Positions 44,086 to 54,430 of a stretch of 64,000 nucleotides of DNA are shown piece after piece. The position numbers were made by a program, and so were the translations under genes. Source of the DNA: Effrenium voratum (taxonomy: Eukaryota > Sar > Dinophyceae > Suessiales > Symbiodiniaceae); NCBI GenBank assembly GCA_963377175.1, contig CAUJNA010001529.1, forward strand, positions 1 to 64,000. Direction: 5' to 3'. Under the pieces are notes generated by a model, which had not been told where the DNA came from, made no database searches, and worked only from the letters and a program-made list of their open reading frames with translations. Each line of letters opens with the position of its first letter. The first letter of the stretch is position 1.

Positions 44086-44823
44086 GAATATTTGGCCCAA
44101 CCCACCCAACCCTGTCTTAAGCCCCCTGCCGCTCCTGGGCTGCCCCCGCTTAGGGGGGTACGCATGGAATCAGGTGCAAAATCCGGCTTCAATCGGCTCA
44201 TCGAGAGGTTACTCTCCGAGTACGAGGGAATCGTGATCGACGAGGAAAAAGGAGGGAAAAGATGTGAGAAAACCATTGTTGCGGATCAGGCGTTAGCCAA
44301 TGTTTTAGCGTATAGTGAGTTTTGCAGGGTTGTCACGCTTCAAGTTGCTCCTGGATACAGGAACCACATTATTCGTTCTGGTAGGATTGAAGGCGATAGC
44401 CTTTGTTATGTTGTGCTTGCTCTTAATGATCTTGCACCCGATAGGGTTGATTCCAGGACTGGGAAGTGGGGACAGACCAGGAAGCTTAGGGATAGGACCG
44501 AGACTGCCGTTAGGCAAAGGTTCAATATAGCTTGTGATGCTCGGACCTGTGGATGTACTCCTATCATCCTCTATCGACCTCAATGTAATATCTTGAAGGA
44601 AGGCGAGGTTGAAGGAATTGCCACTACGCATGGATTCGACTGCAGGTCTGTTTGCGCATGTCAGTGTGGTCTCAAGAGACATGGTGCCGTGTTCAGATGT
44701 TTCTCTTCTAAGTCATTCAGTTCGATTTGGAGCACTTGCAAGATGCGAGGAGGGGATACCCTCTCTCAGCATGACCGGCCCCTTGCCGTTGGGAAGTGGT
44801 TGAATAACTTCGTTGCCGCGTAG
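44086..44823 (+). CDS. Element B C-terminal extension after RNase H, Cys-rich
   Basis: Some 245 residues continue in frame after the RNase H end. A proline-rich hinge is followed by GGKRCEKTIVADQALANVLA, APGYRNHIIRSGRIEGDSLC and a cysteine cluster (CDARTCGCTPII, RSVCACQCGLKRHG, CFSSK). Ordinary copia polyproteins end near ADIFTK plus a few dozen residues. The cysteine cluster could bind zinc. No family was recognised. Confidence 0.6.
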   Translation, partial: EYLAQPTQPCLKPPAAPGLPPLRGVRMESGAKSGFNRLIERLLSEYEGIVIDEEKGGKRCEKTIVADQALANVLAYSEFCRVVTLQVAPGYRNHIIRSGRIEGDSLCYVVLALNDLAPDRVDSRTGKWGQTRKLRDRTETAVRQRFNIACDARTCGCTPIILYRPQCNILKEGEVEGIATTHGFDCRSVCACQCGLKRHGAVFRCFSSKSFSSIWSTCKMRGGDTLSQHDRPLAVGKWLNNFVAA

Positions 44824-45117
44824 CTTTTAGCTTGATCAAGCTGGCTCACCCGCGGGTAACCGCACCACACCCACAGGCAGTTCAGAATGCAGACAGATCA
44901 GAATGAAAGGATGAGGCAGATATGCTTTTCACGAAGGTTTATCTTCTGCTTCTTGAAGGACTGAGTTGATCGATTTCTCGGTTTGTTGTTTCAGTTTGAG
45001 GGAGAGGGTCTCTGGCCGATAGGCTGAGCCTTCTGAGCTACTAGGGAATTCTAGCCGACAGGCTGGGTTCCTGGATTGCCCGCGGTTCCGTGGCCGGTGG
45101 CCCGAACCTGCTGACGC
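44824..45117 (+). other. Non-coding spacer with hairpins between pol and the accessory ORF
   Basis: A 294-bp gap. It contains a 14-bp palindrome around AGCTTGATCAAGCT (about 44829-44842) and two mini-hairpins (GCC-GATA-GGC at 45015-45024 and AGCC-GACA-GGCT at 45053-45064). These could mark a processing or internal initiation region for the downstream ORFs. No gene. Confidence 0.5.
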
Positions 45118-47064
45118 ATGGCGGCTGCTAGCGGAATGGGCATGGGGCGCTGCATGGTGACGCCTCCGCGGCCGTCCTGGGACCTGGCGATGGGGCTGGG
45201 CATGGAGAAGCCGAAAGCTGTGGCCGAATGTCTGCTTGCGGGATACCGCGAGTGGGCGGTGAAGGGATTTAAGGGACAGGAGCCGAGGTCCACCTCGATT
45301 GATCCAGATATGGATAAGGCGGATCAGCTAATTCAGGATGACCATGCAGGGAGATTCGATGAGCTGGTTGGCAGAGTGTCCCACATCAGCAAGGATAAGC
45401 TTGACAAGTCCCTCATTGGATGGCCGGATCATGAAAGGGTGATTCGATACCGGGTGGTCAGGACTGCCGCGATAGTGGCGGAAATGAAGCACCGGGGAGT
45501 GGAGGTCACGGAGATGAACGCCGTGCATTTGGCGGCCATCTTGTGTGCTGCGGTTCCAACGGATCCTGCGTTCTTGGTTCCTTACAGCGATGTTTTCTCG
45601 TGCGAGGAGGGCATCGTGAGCGGTGGAACTGTGCTACCCGTGGACAACAGTGTGGAGCCGGCCGCCCAACCGTGTGGCGGGATGTGGGTTGGTGACCCGA
45701 AGTCCTGGCCAGAATGGAAAGCGGTTCACCAGCAGACGGCCTTGGCCAAGACGGTTGCTGACCAGGCTGGGGTGGTGTATGGAGATCATCCTCTTTATAC
45801 CGGAGATGATTTTGGCGACGCAGAGCATCACTTCAAGGCGATCCGGGCCTGGTTGAACGATAGGCCCAATGCGCTGTTCACTCCTCCAGAGGTGGTTGTT
45901 GACGCAATGATGCTGACGGAGGGAAGGAACAGGGAGGAGATCGTTAGATGTTCCTCTGGGCGGCGGTTATCGTCGGTGCAGTCAGTTTGGAGGTTTGTAA
46001 CGGCCGATAGGCCGGGAATGCGGGGATACCTGCATGCGATGGGAAAGATGTCAGGCCTGATCTCCTCCATAGGTGATGCGATCGAATGGGAGCATCGTCA
46101 GGTGTTGAGGATCTCGCCTAAGAACCCGGCAAGCGCCACTGATGTTGAAATTGGTCCTGACGATGGATGGGCATTCTTCGACTTGGCTATCAACTTCAGG
46201 AACCGCTCAGATACTGAAAAGGTCCTCATCCATGGAACTTTGCAATCCTCTTTGTGGAGCATTTTGGGTGGTATGCAGGTTACTGCATCCACTGCAAGCG
46301 AGGAAGCGGTGGGCGTATGGACGTCTCTGAAGGCGATCGAGGCTCTGGGGTACTGTCCCCTGTCGCACTACGGCCAGAACACGTGGGCGAGGATCGGGAT
46401 TTGCATTGCGCAGCCGGACGAGACCGAAAACCTGTGCGGCGACAATCCCAATCTGAGGGGCGTCAAGAGAGGAGCTCAGCGGGTGTTCCCAAACGCGAGG
46501 TTGGCGATTTGCGGAATCTGCATTAAGCTCGACAAGCCCGCGGCGGACTCCCAGTCTGTGGAGCTATGCAACTCAGGGGGCGATAGCACCCTGCAGTATT
46601 TCAACCCATTTATTGAATGGAATCCGCATGCTCCCTCCGTTGTTTGGGCTACGCACAAGTTCTTCCCTGAGAACTACATGGGACCGATAGGTCTCTCAGT
46701 CGAAGAGGAGAACCTGCGTGCTGCTCCAGGGACACCCCAGACTGCTCAGGCGGACGGCGGTAAGCTTTTCTCCAAGATAGTGCCGAAGTCGAACATGGTT
46801 GATGCGATCCGAGGTGAGACGTTTGACATCACCTTGACGAAAGGATACTTCACCGAGGCCAAGGAGGAAGCAAGGGCCGTCGGACGGGCGGCGATTATCC
46901 CGAAAGAGCTAGAGTGCTTTGAGCAAGCTAGAAAGGTGATGCGCCTTATTAGGAACAGGAAGGTTGTTCCATCGTCCGTGGATCTGCCAAGGGGAGGATA
47001 CTCCCGTATGGCCGTAGAAGTTATCCGAAATTTGTGCATTTCTGCTAAAAGTGTGCTAGCTTGA
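45118..47064 (+). CDS. Element B large accessory ORF, unknown family (split by transposon)
   Basis: 648 codons, the largest intact ORF in the window. Codons 1-636 belong to element B; the last 12 are read from the nested transposon. The frame continues on the far side of the transposon for 34 codons (58001-58102), so the original was 670 codons. Legible stretches include WDLAMGLGMEKPKAVAECLL, LIGWPDHERVIRYRVVRTAA and WAFFDLAINFRNRSDTEKVL. No signal peptide or transmembrane segment stands out; mixed alpha/beta with several WG/FN patterns. It could be structural or a capsid-type protein, but I do not recognise it. Confidence 0.6.
   Translation: MAAASGMGMGRCMVTPPRPSWDLAMGLGMEKPKAVAECLLAGYREWAVKGFKGQEPRSTSIDPDMDKADQLIQDDHAGRFDELVGRVSHISKDKLDKSLIGWPDHERVIRYRVVRTAAIVAEMKHRGVEVTEMNAVHLAAILCAAVPTDPAFLVPYSDVFSCEEGIVSGGTVLPVDNSVEPAAQPCGGMWVGDPKSWPEWKAVHQQTALAKTVADQAGVVYGDHPLYTGDDFGDAEHHFKAIRAWLNDRPNALFTPPEVVVDAMMLTEGRNREEIVRCSSGRRLSSVQSVWRFVTADRPGMRGYLHAMGKMSGLISSIGDAIEWEHRQVLRISPKNPASATDVEIGPDDGWAFFDLAINFRNRSDTEKVLIHGTLQSSLWSILGGMQVTASTASEEAVGVWTSLKAIEALGYCPLSHYGQNTWARIGICIAQPDETENLCGDNPNLRGVKRGAQRVFPNARLAICGICIKLDKPAADSQSVELCNSGGDSTLQYFNPFIEWNPHAPSVVWATHKFFPENYMGPIGLSVEEENLRAAPGTPQTAQADGGKLFSKIVPKSNMVDAIRGETFDITLTKGYFTEAKEEARAVGRAAIIPKELECFEQARKVMRLIRNRKVVPSSVDLPRGGYSRMAVEVIRNLCISAKSVLA
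47017..47025. repeat. Target-site duplication GAAGTTATC, left copy
   Basis: The same nine bases stand at 57992-58000. Reading element B's ORF from the left copy straight into 58001 keeps the frame, which supports these as insertion borders. Confidence 0.85.
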
Positions 47065-47639
47065 AAAAAGCTGCGAAAAGCATTATTTTTGAATTAAAAG
47101 TGCTTTTTTGCGTGTAAATGATGACGTTTATATATGCGTATATTTCATTGTTTTGAGTTTTGTTGGAGTGTGTACAGTTCGCGTTACTGCGCGGCTGAGC
47201 CGCACCTTTCGGCAGTAGAAAATGCTTGATTTATAATAAACAATATATATACATATACACATCAGTTTGCACGTTCTATAATTCTGTATACAGCCGCGCT
47301 GTTTACGCGGCATGGCTGCGCAAGCACCTTTTTCACTCCAGGCGCAGCAGAGACTGATCCGTCTCCCACAGCCACCAGAACGGGTGCAAAGCCTCCCGGA
47401 CGCACAGCTCCGTCACGGTCTTCACGTTGGAGCTGAGCGTCCACCACGACGCGCCAGCTGAAGCGCGCACCTTACAACGCAGGCACGCACGCAGCACGCG
47501 TACAACTTGCGACAACATGTGGTTTTGAAAGAAAAAGACGGGAAACAAAAGCCGGCAGCTGCATGCGTGGGTCGAAGCGCAGCTCCTGCACGATGAAGAG
47601 AAGGCTGCCGTTGTCGCAGCAAGCTCGCACTACGCAAGC

Positions 47640-49330
47640 TTCGTCGCGCATGCGAAGCACATCGCCGCAAGCGACCGAAACGTGCGGCAAGCGGGCCTCT
47701 TTGGCCGCAAGAGGCACGCTTCGATCCCCGCGCGGCAAGTGCTGCCGCAGGGCTGAGCACTCCGTCGGCTTTCGCAGGCCCAGCTCGAAGACGTCATGCT
47801 GTGATCAAGCTCGTGGACATGCGAGAGCAGCAAGCGCGGCAGAGACGCCGCGGGAATGCCTCCGCCCGCAAACTGGCCGACCCTGTCCGCAATGCAGTTC
47901 TTGAACACGCGATGCTTGGCCTCCATGGACTCACATCCGCAAACCACTCCCAGGCGAGAAGCTTGCAGCGGGAGATGCGTGCGATGGTGGTGCTTTGGCT
48001 TGCACGCAGCGCGGCCGTAAGCCGCGATATAGAGCCTCTGGTGCTCGGATTGCAGGCGAGCAAGCTGCTCGGGGTCACGACCAGGCAAGCGTAGCAGTTT
48101 GCTAAGTTCCGCACAGATGTCCGCAAGCGCACTGAAGCTGCGGACCTCAGGCCGCAAAGCATCACTGTTGCAAACTTCCTGAAGAAAAAAGCGCACAAGT
48201 GGCACGAGCGCGCGGCATTCGTAGGCTGGGCCGCGGAAGCCATCCTCCGCGAACTTCTTCGAGCACAGCATACCCTTGCGCCACGCCGGCGACTTCTTCT
48301 CATTGTGCGCCGCCCGCTGCCACTGCAGCGTGTGTGCAAAAGTTTGCAGGTCAGCCAGCTCCAGGGCCGATTTTTCGCGAGCAGCTGAGAGGACCATGGC
48401 GAGCTCCCAGCTTGCGCAGCCATTCGAAAAGTACAAGCGCAGGCAGTCTGCCAAGACCACACTGGGCGGCAGCGCCGCGCGAATGGGCTTGAACAGTATG
48501 GCGAGCTCGTTCAGTGTGATGCCGCAAGCTCGCTCCTCTCGCTCAAGGGCCCGCTTTCGTCATGTTGTGAGCTTGCGCGAGCATGGCGTCACACTGCGTG
48601 AAGCGGTCGCTGTCGCTGACGATCTGAAAGCGGCCAGCGTCGGCCTCGTCTATTTCCACAAAAGCAGTGCCTTCGAGAGCAACACCAGAGTCCTTTTTCA
48701 GGACATTTCCGCAGAACTGGCATGGGAGCAGTCAGGCCGACCCTTTGCAGCTGAAAGTTGCACGCAGCGCCTCGAAGTCTGAGATAAACATTCCTATAGA
48801 GCAGGCGCATGCGAGACGGCATCCAACATTAAAAGGCTGCAGGCAGTCCGACGCAATCACTTCCACCACTCGGGCCATGTAAGCGGCCAGGCCACATTTC
48901 CATGAAACTGAAATAAACCATGGTGGCCTTCTTCGACGGTATAGGGCTCAAGACGTTGCCGCCCTGAATGTCGTTGTGGCACAAGATCAGATTTAGCCGG
49001 CCAGCGTGCTTCTCCAGCATCTCAAGAAAGAGCCTCCTGTAGGGGTCACTCGACCGCACCATGTAGCGAATGATGCCGGCGATGTCGGGCATCATGCATG
49101 AGATGTGCGTTCCGTCTGCAGCAGGCAAGTTCTCTGCGCGGAAAACCGCGGCTGCGGGGGCGAGAATTTTTCGCACGTTTCGCTTGAACGTGCTGGTGCT
49201 AACATTGCTGTCTTTTTGCACGGCGTTCATGATGAGGTGCAGCGCTCTCTCGGAAGTTGACCCCGAAACCTGCAGGGCATCCTGTAGCGTGTCGCCGTAA
49301 GCTCGCTTCCTCGAACTCGAAGATGCCATC
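47640..49330 (-). pseudogene. Transposase of the nested transposon, frameshifted
   Basis: Minus-strand reading from ATG near 49330: RALHLIMNAVQKDSNVSTST, then LILCHNDIQGGNVLSPIPSK and KKATMVYFSFMEMWPG. A shift leads to ISDFEALRATFSCKGSA-stop-LLPCQFCGNVLKK (one stop inside a CKGSxGxxPCxxCxNV zinc motif). A further shift leads to KPKHHHRTHLPLQASRL and VCGCESMEAKHRVFKN (about 47900). I know this series of blocks from large multi-copy transposase-like proteins of dinoflagellates. A TATATA run (49386-49400) lies about 60 bp upstream of the start. Confidence 0.65.
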
Positions 49331-49369
49331 GCGCGCGCCCGCGCAGATCTTGAGCAGACAGGCTGGCAA

Positions 49370-49402
<33 letters not shown>

Positions 49403-49593
49403 CAAAAAATGCCACACATGCACACTTTTAAATAAATACACGCAGTGCCCAACTCACGCACCGTACCGTCCGTCGCACATGCAGTTTTCCCGCCCGCGCT
49501 GTCGTCACGTAAGGAAATCCCTCGCGAACGCAGGGCCGCGTGCATGAATTGCGCACACGGCGCGGCACTGGGCCGCGCGCGCATGCAAAGCCT

Positions 49594-50054
49594 TCACTGC
49601 AGCCTCCTGAGCTTTCTGACTGCCTTCGTGACATCCCGCAGCAGCTGCACGCAGAAGGCGTGGAACGCGGCGTCATCGTACAGCTGCGCTGGCTGCCTGG
49701 CCCGCATGTCGTGCGCGTCGCCCGTTCGCACCTTTTGCAGGACGCGCTGAGCCTCCTCAAAGCGCCGTGTCGCTTTGGCTCGGGTGCTGATGATCGTGGC
49801 CTGCAGCTCGGGGTCGCAGCACTCGGTGTAGGCATGCACGTTGTCCAGCTTGTCAAGGATTGGCTTGAGGCGCGCTGTGATGCGCGAGCACTGGTGGATG
49901 ACTTGCCTGCGCGCCTGCGCTTGCAGGCGTCGCAAATCTTTGGCGTCTTTTGCCGCCTTTCGGCTTTCTTCCGCCTAGAAGCCAGCTTCTGCGCGTCGTC
50001 GAAGTCTGCGCATGCGTTTTTGCGCTTCAGCGAAGCACCCATATCCGCAGGCAT
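49594..50054 (-). pseudogene. Nested transposon ORF, helical, unknown
   Basis: An open frame (49594-49935) with ITARLKPILDKLDNVHAYTE and FEEAQRVLQKVRTGDAHDMR is preceded in another frame by a lysine/arginine-rich start. Helical; no known domain. Probably part of the same transcription unit as the transposase. Confidence 0.4.
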
Positions 50055-50276
50055 GCTCAGGCGCACCCTGCGCAAAGTGAAAAGGCTGCGGGGCCTGCAA
50101 AGAAACACCTTTGCGGCGTGGCCGCACGCTCAAGCACGCCTCTTGCAAAGCGCTTCCGCCAAAGCAGGGCCAGGCACGCGCGCCACAATCGCGCGGCGTG
50201 GCCGCGAAGCACATGCGAAGCAAAGCAGCGCGCGCTGTTTTCCGTATAGGCGCTGCGCAGAGCTCTGGGCGCTTCT

Positions 50277-50903
50277 TCACGCCTTTGCAGGCTTCTGGGG
50301 CTTTTTGGAAGACGGCTTGGATCTCTTAAGGGTCGCGGCAGCAGCCGCAGTCACAGCCGCGGCAGCGGCCTCCGCTTGGTCGCGCAAGAAGCTCCGAGCG
50401 AAGGATAGGATGCTCTTGCGGCGGACGTCCTTGCAGAGCTCGCCCACGCGCGCCACGACCACCTTTGCGACGTTGCGCTCCGGCTCCGACAGGTGCACGC
50501 ACTCATCCAAGCAGCGCGTCCGCAGCTGCAGCATCTTTGCCTGCAGGTCCATGTCGAACTTGGCCCACTCTGTGCCGGCCATGCTGTACACGCGCACATG
50601 CGCAACGGGGTGCGCGACGACAAGCTCCACCAGACATGCTTTCTGCGGGGTCCGCTCGGCGTAGATCGGGGTGTGCATGTCCCTCTTACTGACCAAAAGC
50701 ATGCAGTCGCCGTCCATGCACCTGACCTTCATACCCAGCACCTCAGTCCAGCTCACCGCGAACTTGATGGTCGTGCCGACTGCAGCAGCACTCAGCCTTG
50801 CGCAAGCTCTCTCGCCGACTGTCATGGAGAGATCGAGCGGCGTGCCCACGTCCAAAACGGCGTACTGCCATGCCATGGCTGGGGGCAAGCCAGTCGATCT
50901 CAA
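50277..50903 (-). CDS. Nested transposon ORF, 208 codons, unknown
   Basis: MAWQYAVLDVGTPLDLSMTV begins at an internal ATG (about 50876). Ordered text (AAVGTTIKFAVSWTEVLGMK, VVAHPVAHVRVYSMAGTEWA) follows, then a helix and an alanine/lysine-rich tail (KRSKPSSKKPQKPAKA). A TATATATA box-like run lies at 51062-51070. No family was recognised. Confidence 0.5.
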   Translation of the reverse strand: MRSTGLPPAMAWQYAVLDVGTPLDLSMTVGERACARLSAAAVGTTIKFAVSWTEVLGMKVRCMDGDCMLLVSKRDMHTPIYAERTPQKACLVELVVAHPVAHVRVYSMAGTEWAKFDMDLQAKMLQLRTRCLDECVHLSEPERNVAKVVVARVGELCKDVRRKSILSFARSFLRDQAEAAAAAVTAAAAATLKRSKPSSKKPQKPAKA

Positions 50904-51163
50904 ACAGCTCGAGACTCATGCGGATGCTGCGGCAATGCCGCACGCCTGCACATGACACGCATGGGTGCGCGAGTGTGTCCGCTACACATACGCCTTTTTC
51001 TCGATCTCGAAATCGCGCACTCTCAATCACGCTGCGCGCGTGATGGCTGGCCACGCATGACACTATATATATCGCGCGGGGGGATGCATGCATATAGGTT
51101 TTGCGAAAAGGGGCCTCTTCGTGCCATGCTTGGCGCAGCGCGGCTTATATACGCATGCACGCA

Positions 51164-52284
51164 CTAGTCATGTGCACGGAGCTTTGCCTGCTCCTTCTTT
51201 GCCTTCCGAAAATCCGCGAGGGCGCTGTTGGCCGCTTTCACCCTGAGCGGCACGTCCTTGGCGCCGAAGGGGACGGGGGGCAAGGCTTTGCCGCTGGTGA
51301 ACTTGCTGACGCGGGCGGCCGCCGCATCTTGCCAGGCGGAGACTTCGTCGAGGTGCTTCTGCGCGGCCTGCACCTCAGCGGCCGCGGGGTCCAGAGGACC
51401 GAGGTTCCCCACGGCTGCGCGCAGCTTGTCCAGCAAAGGCCTGAAGGCCGCCACTGCCTTTGCCGCTGTCCTTCTCCGTGTTCTTTTTCCAGCCCTTCTT
51501 CGCCGGCTTGCACTCGTCGTCGGAAGAGTCGGAGGACAGGCCTACCAGCGGCTCACTCCCGCCGCTCTCGGGCTTCTTGCGCTTCACTGCGCGCTCCGCT
51601 TTTTGCACGACCTCCTCGATCTCCTGCGCAACGTTCGACTGGGAGACCGAGTGGATGGGCGCCCTCCACGTCTCGCCCAGAGCGGCGTTCCACTCCTGGT
51701 CGCCGTGGGCCACGATCATGTCCGTGTTGTAGCCCTGCACGGCCCACACTTCGAGCGGCAACCCCCCCACCTCATCCTTGAGCTCCCTGGTGCGGCGCAG
51801 CCGCAAGCTGCTGGCAAGCAGCGCCCTCACCTTGCTGTAGGCCAGCCTCCCGTCACCTGCGGTCTGATCCTTCGCCTTGCGGAAGAACTCGGTCTTTTCC
51901 GCATCCGTCAAGGCCAGCGACTCACTGCAGATGTTCCTCGACAGGCACATCGACAGTCGGTAACATGAGCGGCACCAACGCGCATTGCTGCCTTTCGCGA
52001 CCGCTTCCTCCGGGTCGGTCTCCATGAAGCACTTGGCGCACACCACTCCCTCACCTGAAGCTGAAGCTGCCGAAGGAGGCTCATCCACCAGCTGCCGCTC
52101 GTCATCCGTGAGGTCAACAGTCTGCAGAGCGGCCGCAGATCCCTCAACAGGCGGCTCTGCAGGCCGCCCTTCCTCTGCAGGCTTCTCCGCAGGCAGCTCT
52201 GCAGACCCCTCTGCTGGCGCGTCCTCAGCGTCCACCGCCACAGTGTCAGCCGGCATGGTCTCCTGCAGGGCCTGCGAGCTCATG
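51164..52284 (-). CDS. Nested transposon companion ORF with Cys cluster and GGLPLEVW motif
   Basis: From ATG near 52284: an acidic Pro/Ala-rich start, a zinc-like cluster (VCAKCFMETDPEEA...RWCRSCYRL), then LRRTRELKDEVGGLPLEVWA and VQGYNTDMIVAHGDQEWN. I associate the cluster plus 'GGxxLPLxVWxxxGY' with the partner gene found beside this transposase type in dinoflagellates. After about 51455 the ordered reading continues in another frame (AAFRPLLDKLRAAVGNLGPL...), so one shift or splice occurs there. Confidence 0.55.
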
Positions 52285-52439
52285 GCACGGCCGCGCAACT
52301 GCAACTATAGGTGCAGAGCCAAAACTGCGGCGCAGTGAACGAACATGCGTCTCCAGCTTCCCAGCGGCGCCGCCGCTTTCTTCCGTGCCTTTTTGCGGCC
52401 ATGTGTTTGTTGGCTCAAATACAATTTGCTTGGTCGGAT

Positions 52440-52625
52440 TTTGCTGCGGAAGCCCCGCCGAAAACAGTAACGTGCCGCGACGTGCCGCGACGTGCCGCGA
52501 CGTGCCGCGGGGTTTGCCCGGAGCGTTGTTTTTGAACGTGCCGCGGCCAAGTTTGCTTGACAATATGTAGAGGCACATTATTTTTTGGGGTCCGCGTGGA
52601 ACGTGCCGCGACGTGCCGCGACGCC
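52440..52625. repeat. CGTGCCGCGA decamer repeat
   Basis: About four head-to-tail copies at 52469-52510, then further copies at 52535-52550 and 52600-52622. GC-rich, within the nested transposon. Confidence 0.85.
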
Positions 52626-52884
52626 GCCGCGTGTTTTCTGCAGAGCAGCCTGCGCAGAAAAATTGAGAGACTAGAAAATTGCGAGCGGAGTCAAAAACAA
52701 AAATCCATGGCCAGAAGAAATTTGTCGCAGCTGAAAGGGGGAAGGTGGAAGACAAAATGAACTGCTTCGCAGAACAAAGCAAGCGGACTCCACCAAAGCT
52801 TCGTGCAGCATGTGCTGAATGAGCTTTGTGTCTTTGGGCAGCCATGGCTTCTTACATTTGGCTGGGCCAGTTTTCTCCAGGCCT

Positions 52885-53445
52885 CGCGTTTCCACGGCGA
52901 GCATTTCAGCAGCAGGATTTTTTCATGGGGCCTTGCCTTCGCGTTTCCACGGCGAGCATTTCAGCAGCAGGCAGCAGGATTTTTCCCATGAGCCTTCATT
53001 CACTTCGCAGCCATGCCTGTAGAACAGAGAACACGCAGATTTCCACGGCGAGCGTGCCAGCAGCAGGATTTTTTCGTGGGAGCCTTTCTGACACATGCGG
53101 GTTTCCACGGCGGGCATTTCAGCAGCAGTATTTTTTCATGGGGGCTTTCACTTCAGATGTGATGTCTGTAGAATGGCACGCAGGGGTTTCCATGGTAGGC
53201 GTTTCAGTGTAGCAGGATTTTTTTCATGGCAGCCTTCGCTTCACAGCCGTGTCCGCGTAGAATGAAACATTCAGCAGCTGGATTTCTTTCTGGAGCCTTC
53301 CCTTCGCATGTGATGTCTCAGGCGTTTCCACGGCGACCGTTTCAGCAGCAGGATTTTTTCATGGGCGCCTTCACTTCACACGCAGGGTCCGAGCGAGCAT
53401 TTCAGCAGCAAGATTTTTCCATGGGAGCCTTCACCTCGCGCGCAA
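52885..53445. repeat. Tandem repeat with tttccacggcgagcatttcag units
   Basis: Seven or more units of uneven length (about 50-140 bp) share a block tttccacggcgagcatttca then gcagcaggattttttcatgg, starting near 52889, 52938, 53039, 53102, 53188, 53325 and 53390. It lies between the two ORF groups of the nested transposon and could be its subterminal or regulatory repeat. Confidence 0.8.
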
Positions 53446-53459
53446 ACATGTTTGTAAAA

Positions 53460-54430
53460 TAAATTGTGAAATACGTGGGAATTCACCGCAGATACTCAAC
53501 AAACACACATGCCAAAAGAAAAATCGAATGACCGGCCGCCCAATCAGCTACCACGCTTGCGAAGCGCAGGCTGCGCGCATGGACTCCTACTTGTCAAAAA
53601 CTCGCCGCAGAAGTCCGCAGTAGCAGGCCGAACCACCCGCCTGAAACCTGGCCACAATTCAGAGGCCCGTCGCAAAAAAAAACACCGGGAAAGCGACCAG
53701 CATGAGCACAGAATCCCTCGTCAGCAGCGAAAGCGTTTGCCCGACAACTGGTCGCAGCCTTGAGGCCTGCGAAAAAAAAAAAGCAGCTGAGCAGTGAGCC
53801 CCCTCTATACCTGAAACCTGGCCTCGCCCCAAGGCCCGCGCAAAGATGAAGCAGCGGGTCCCTCCGCCTGAAACCTATACACGGAAGGCCCAGCTGAGCA
53901 ACGAGTCCGCTTGCCTGAAACTCTGCAGGAAAACGAAGCAAATGAGCCTGGCGCAGCTGCAGAAACCCACTGGCGATCCTGCTCGCAAAATAACTTGCAC
54001 ACTCCGGCTCACAGCAAGGCAGCTGCCCCAAAAGCGTCTGGCGAAAAAATGCCCCGCCCGAAAGTCTATGCCGCAAAGACCGAAGGCTTGCGCGAAGGCG
54101 GCGCAAAACACAACTACAAAGAACGAATCTGCATGCCAAGGCAGAAAATCAAATGCATGACCGCGGAGCTCCTACAAAACAATTCTGCTTGCAACACGCT
54201 GACTGCCATGAAAAACAAAGCGCCTTCAGGCAAATCTCAATGAATTCCAGTCAGTCAATATAGGCTATATGCAAGAGGCGAAAAACAAATATTTCTAAAT
54301 AATAAATCCTTAAAATCAAAAATATACATGTATATATATATATATGCACAAATACTCATAAGCCATCGACATGCACATTAATACACTAATCCTGCGCAGT
54401 CGCGCTAAAAGACATCAGCGGCAAGGCCGC
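53460..54430. other. Nested transposon spacer with degenerate repeats
   Basis: Degenerate cctgaaacctgg / aaggcccgc-caaag words recur from 53620 to 53960. From 54260 to 54420 it is AT-rich with a TATA run (54331-54345). Open frames here are short and compositionally biased; I call no gene. Confidence 0.5.

Noticed and set aside
45118..47064. Accessory ORF as a second pol or integrase
   Set aside because: No DTG, DDE, YVDD or RNase H motifs are present and the element already has all of these.
49540..50664. + strand ORF of 374 codons
   Set aside because: Antisense of the minus-strand transposon ORFs; no domain and no matching blocks.
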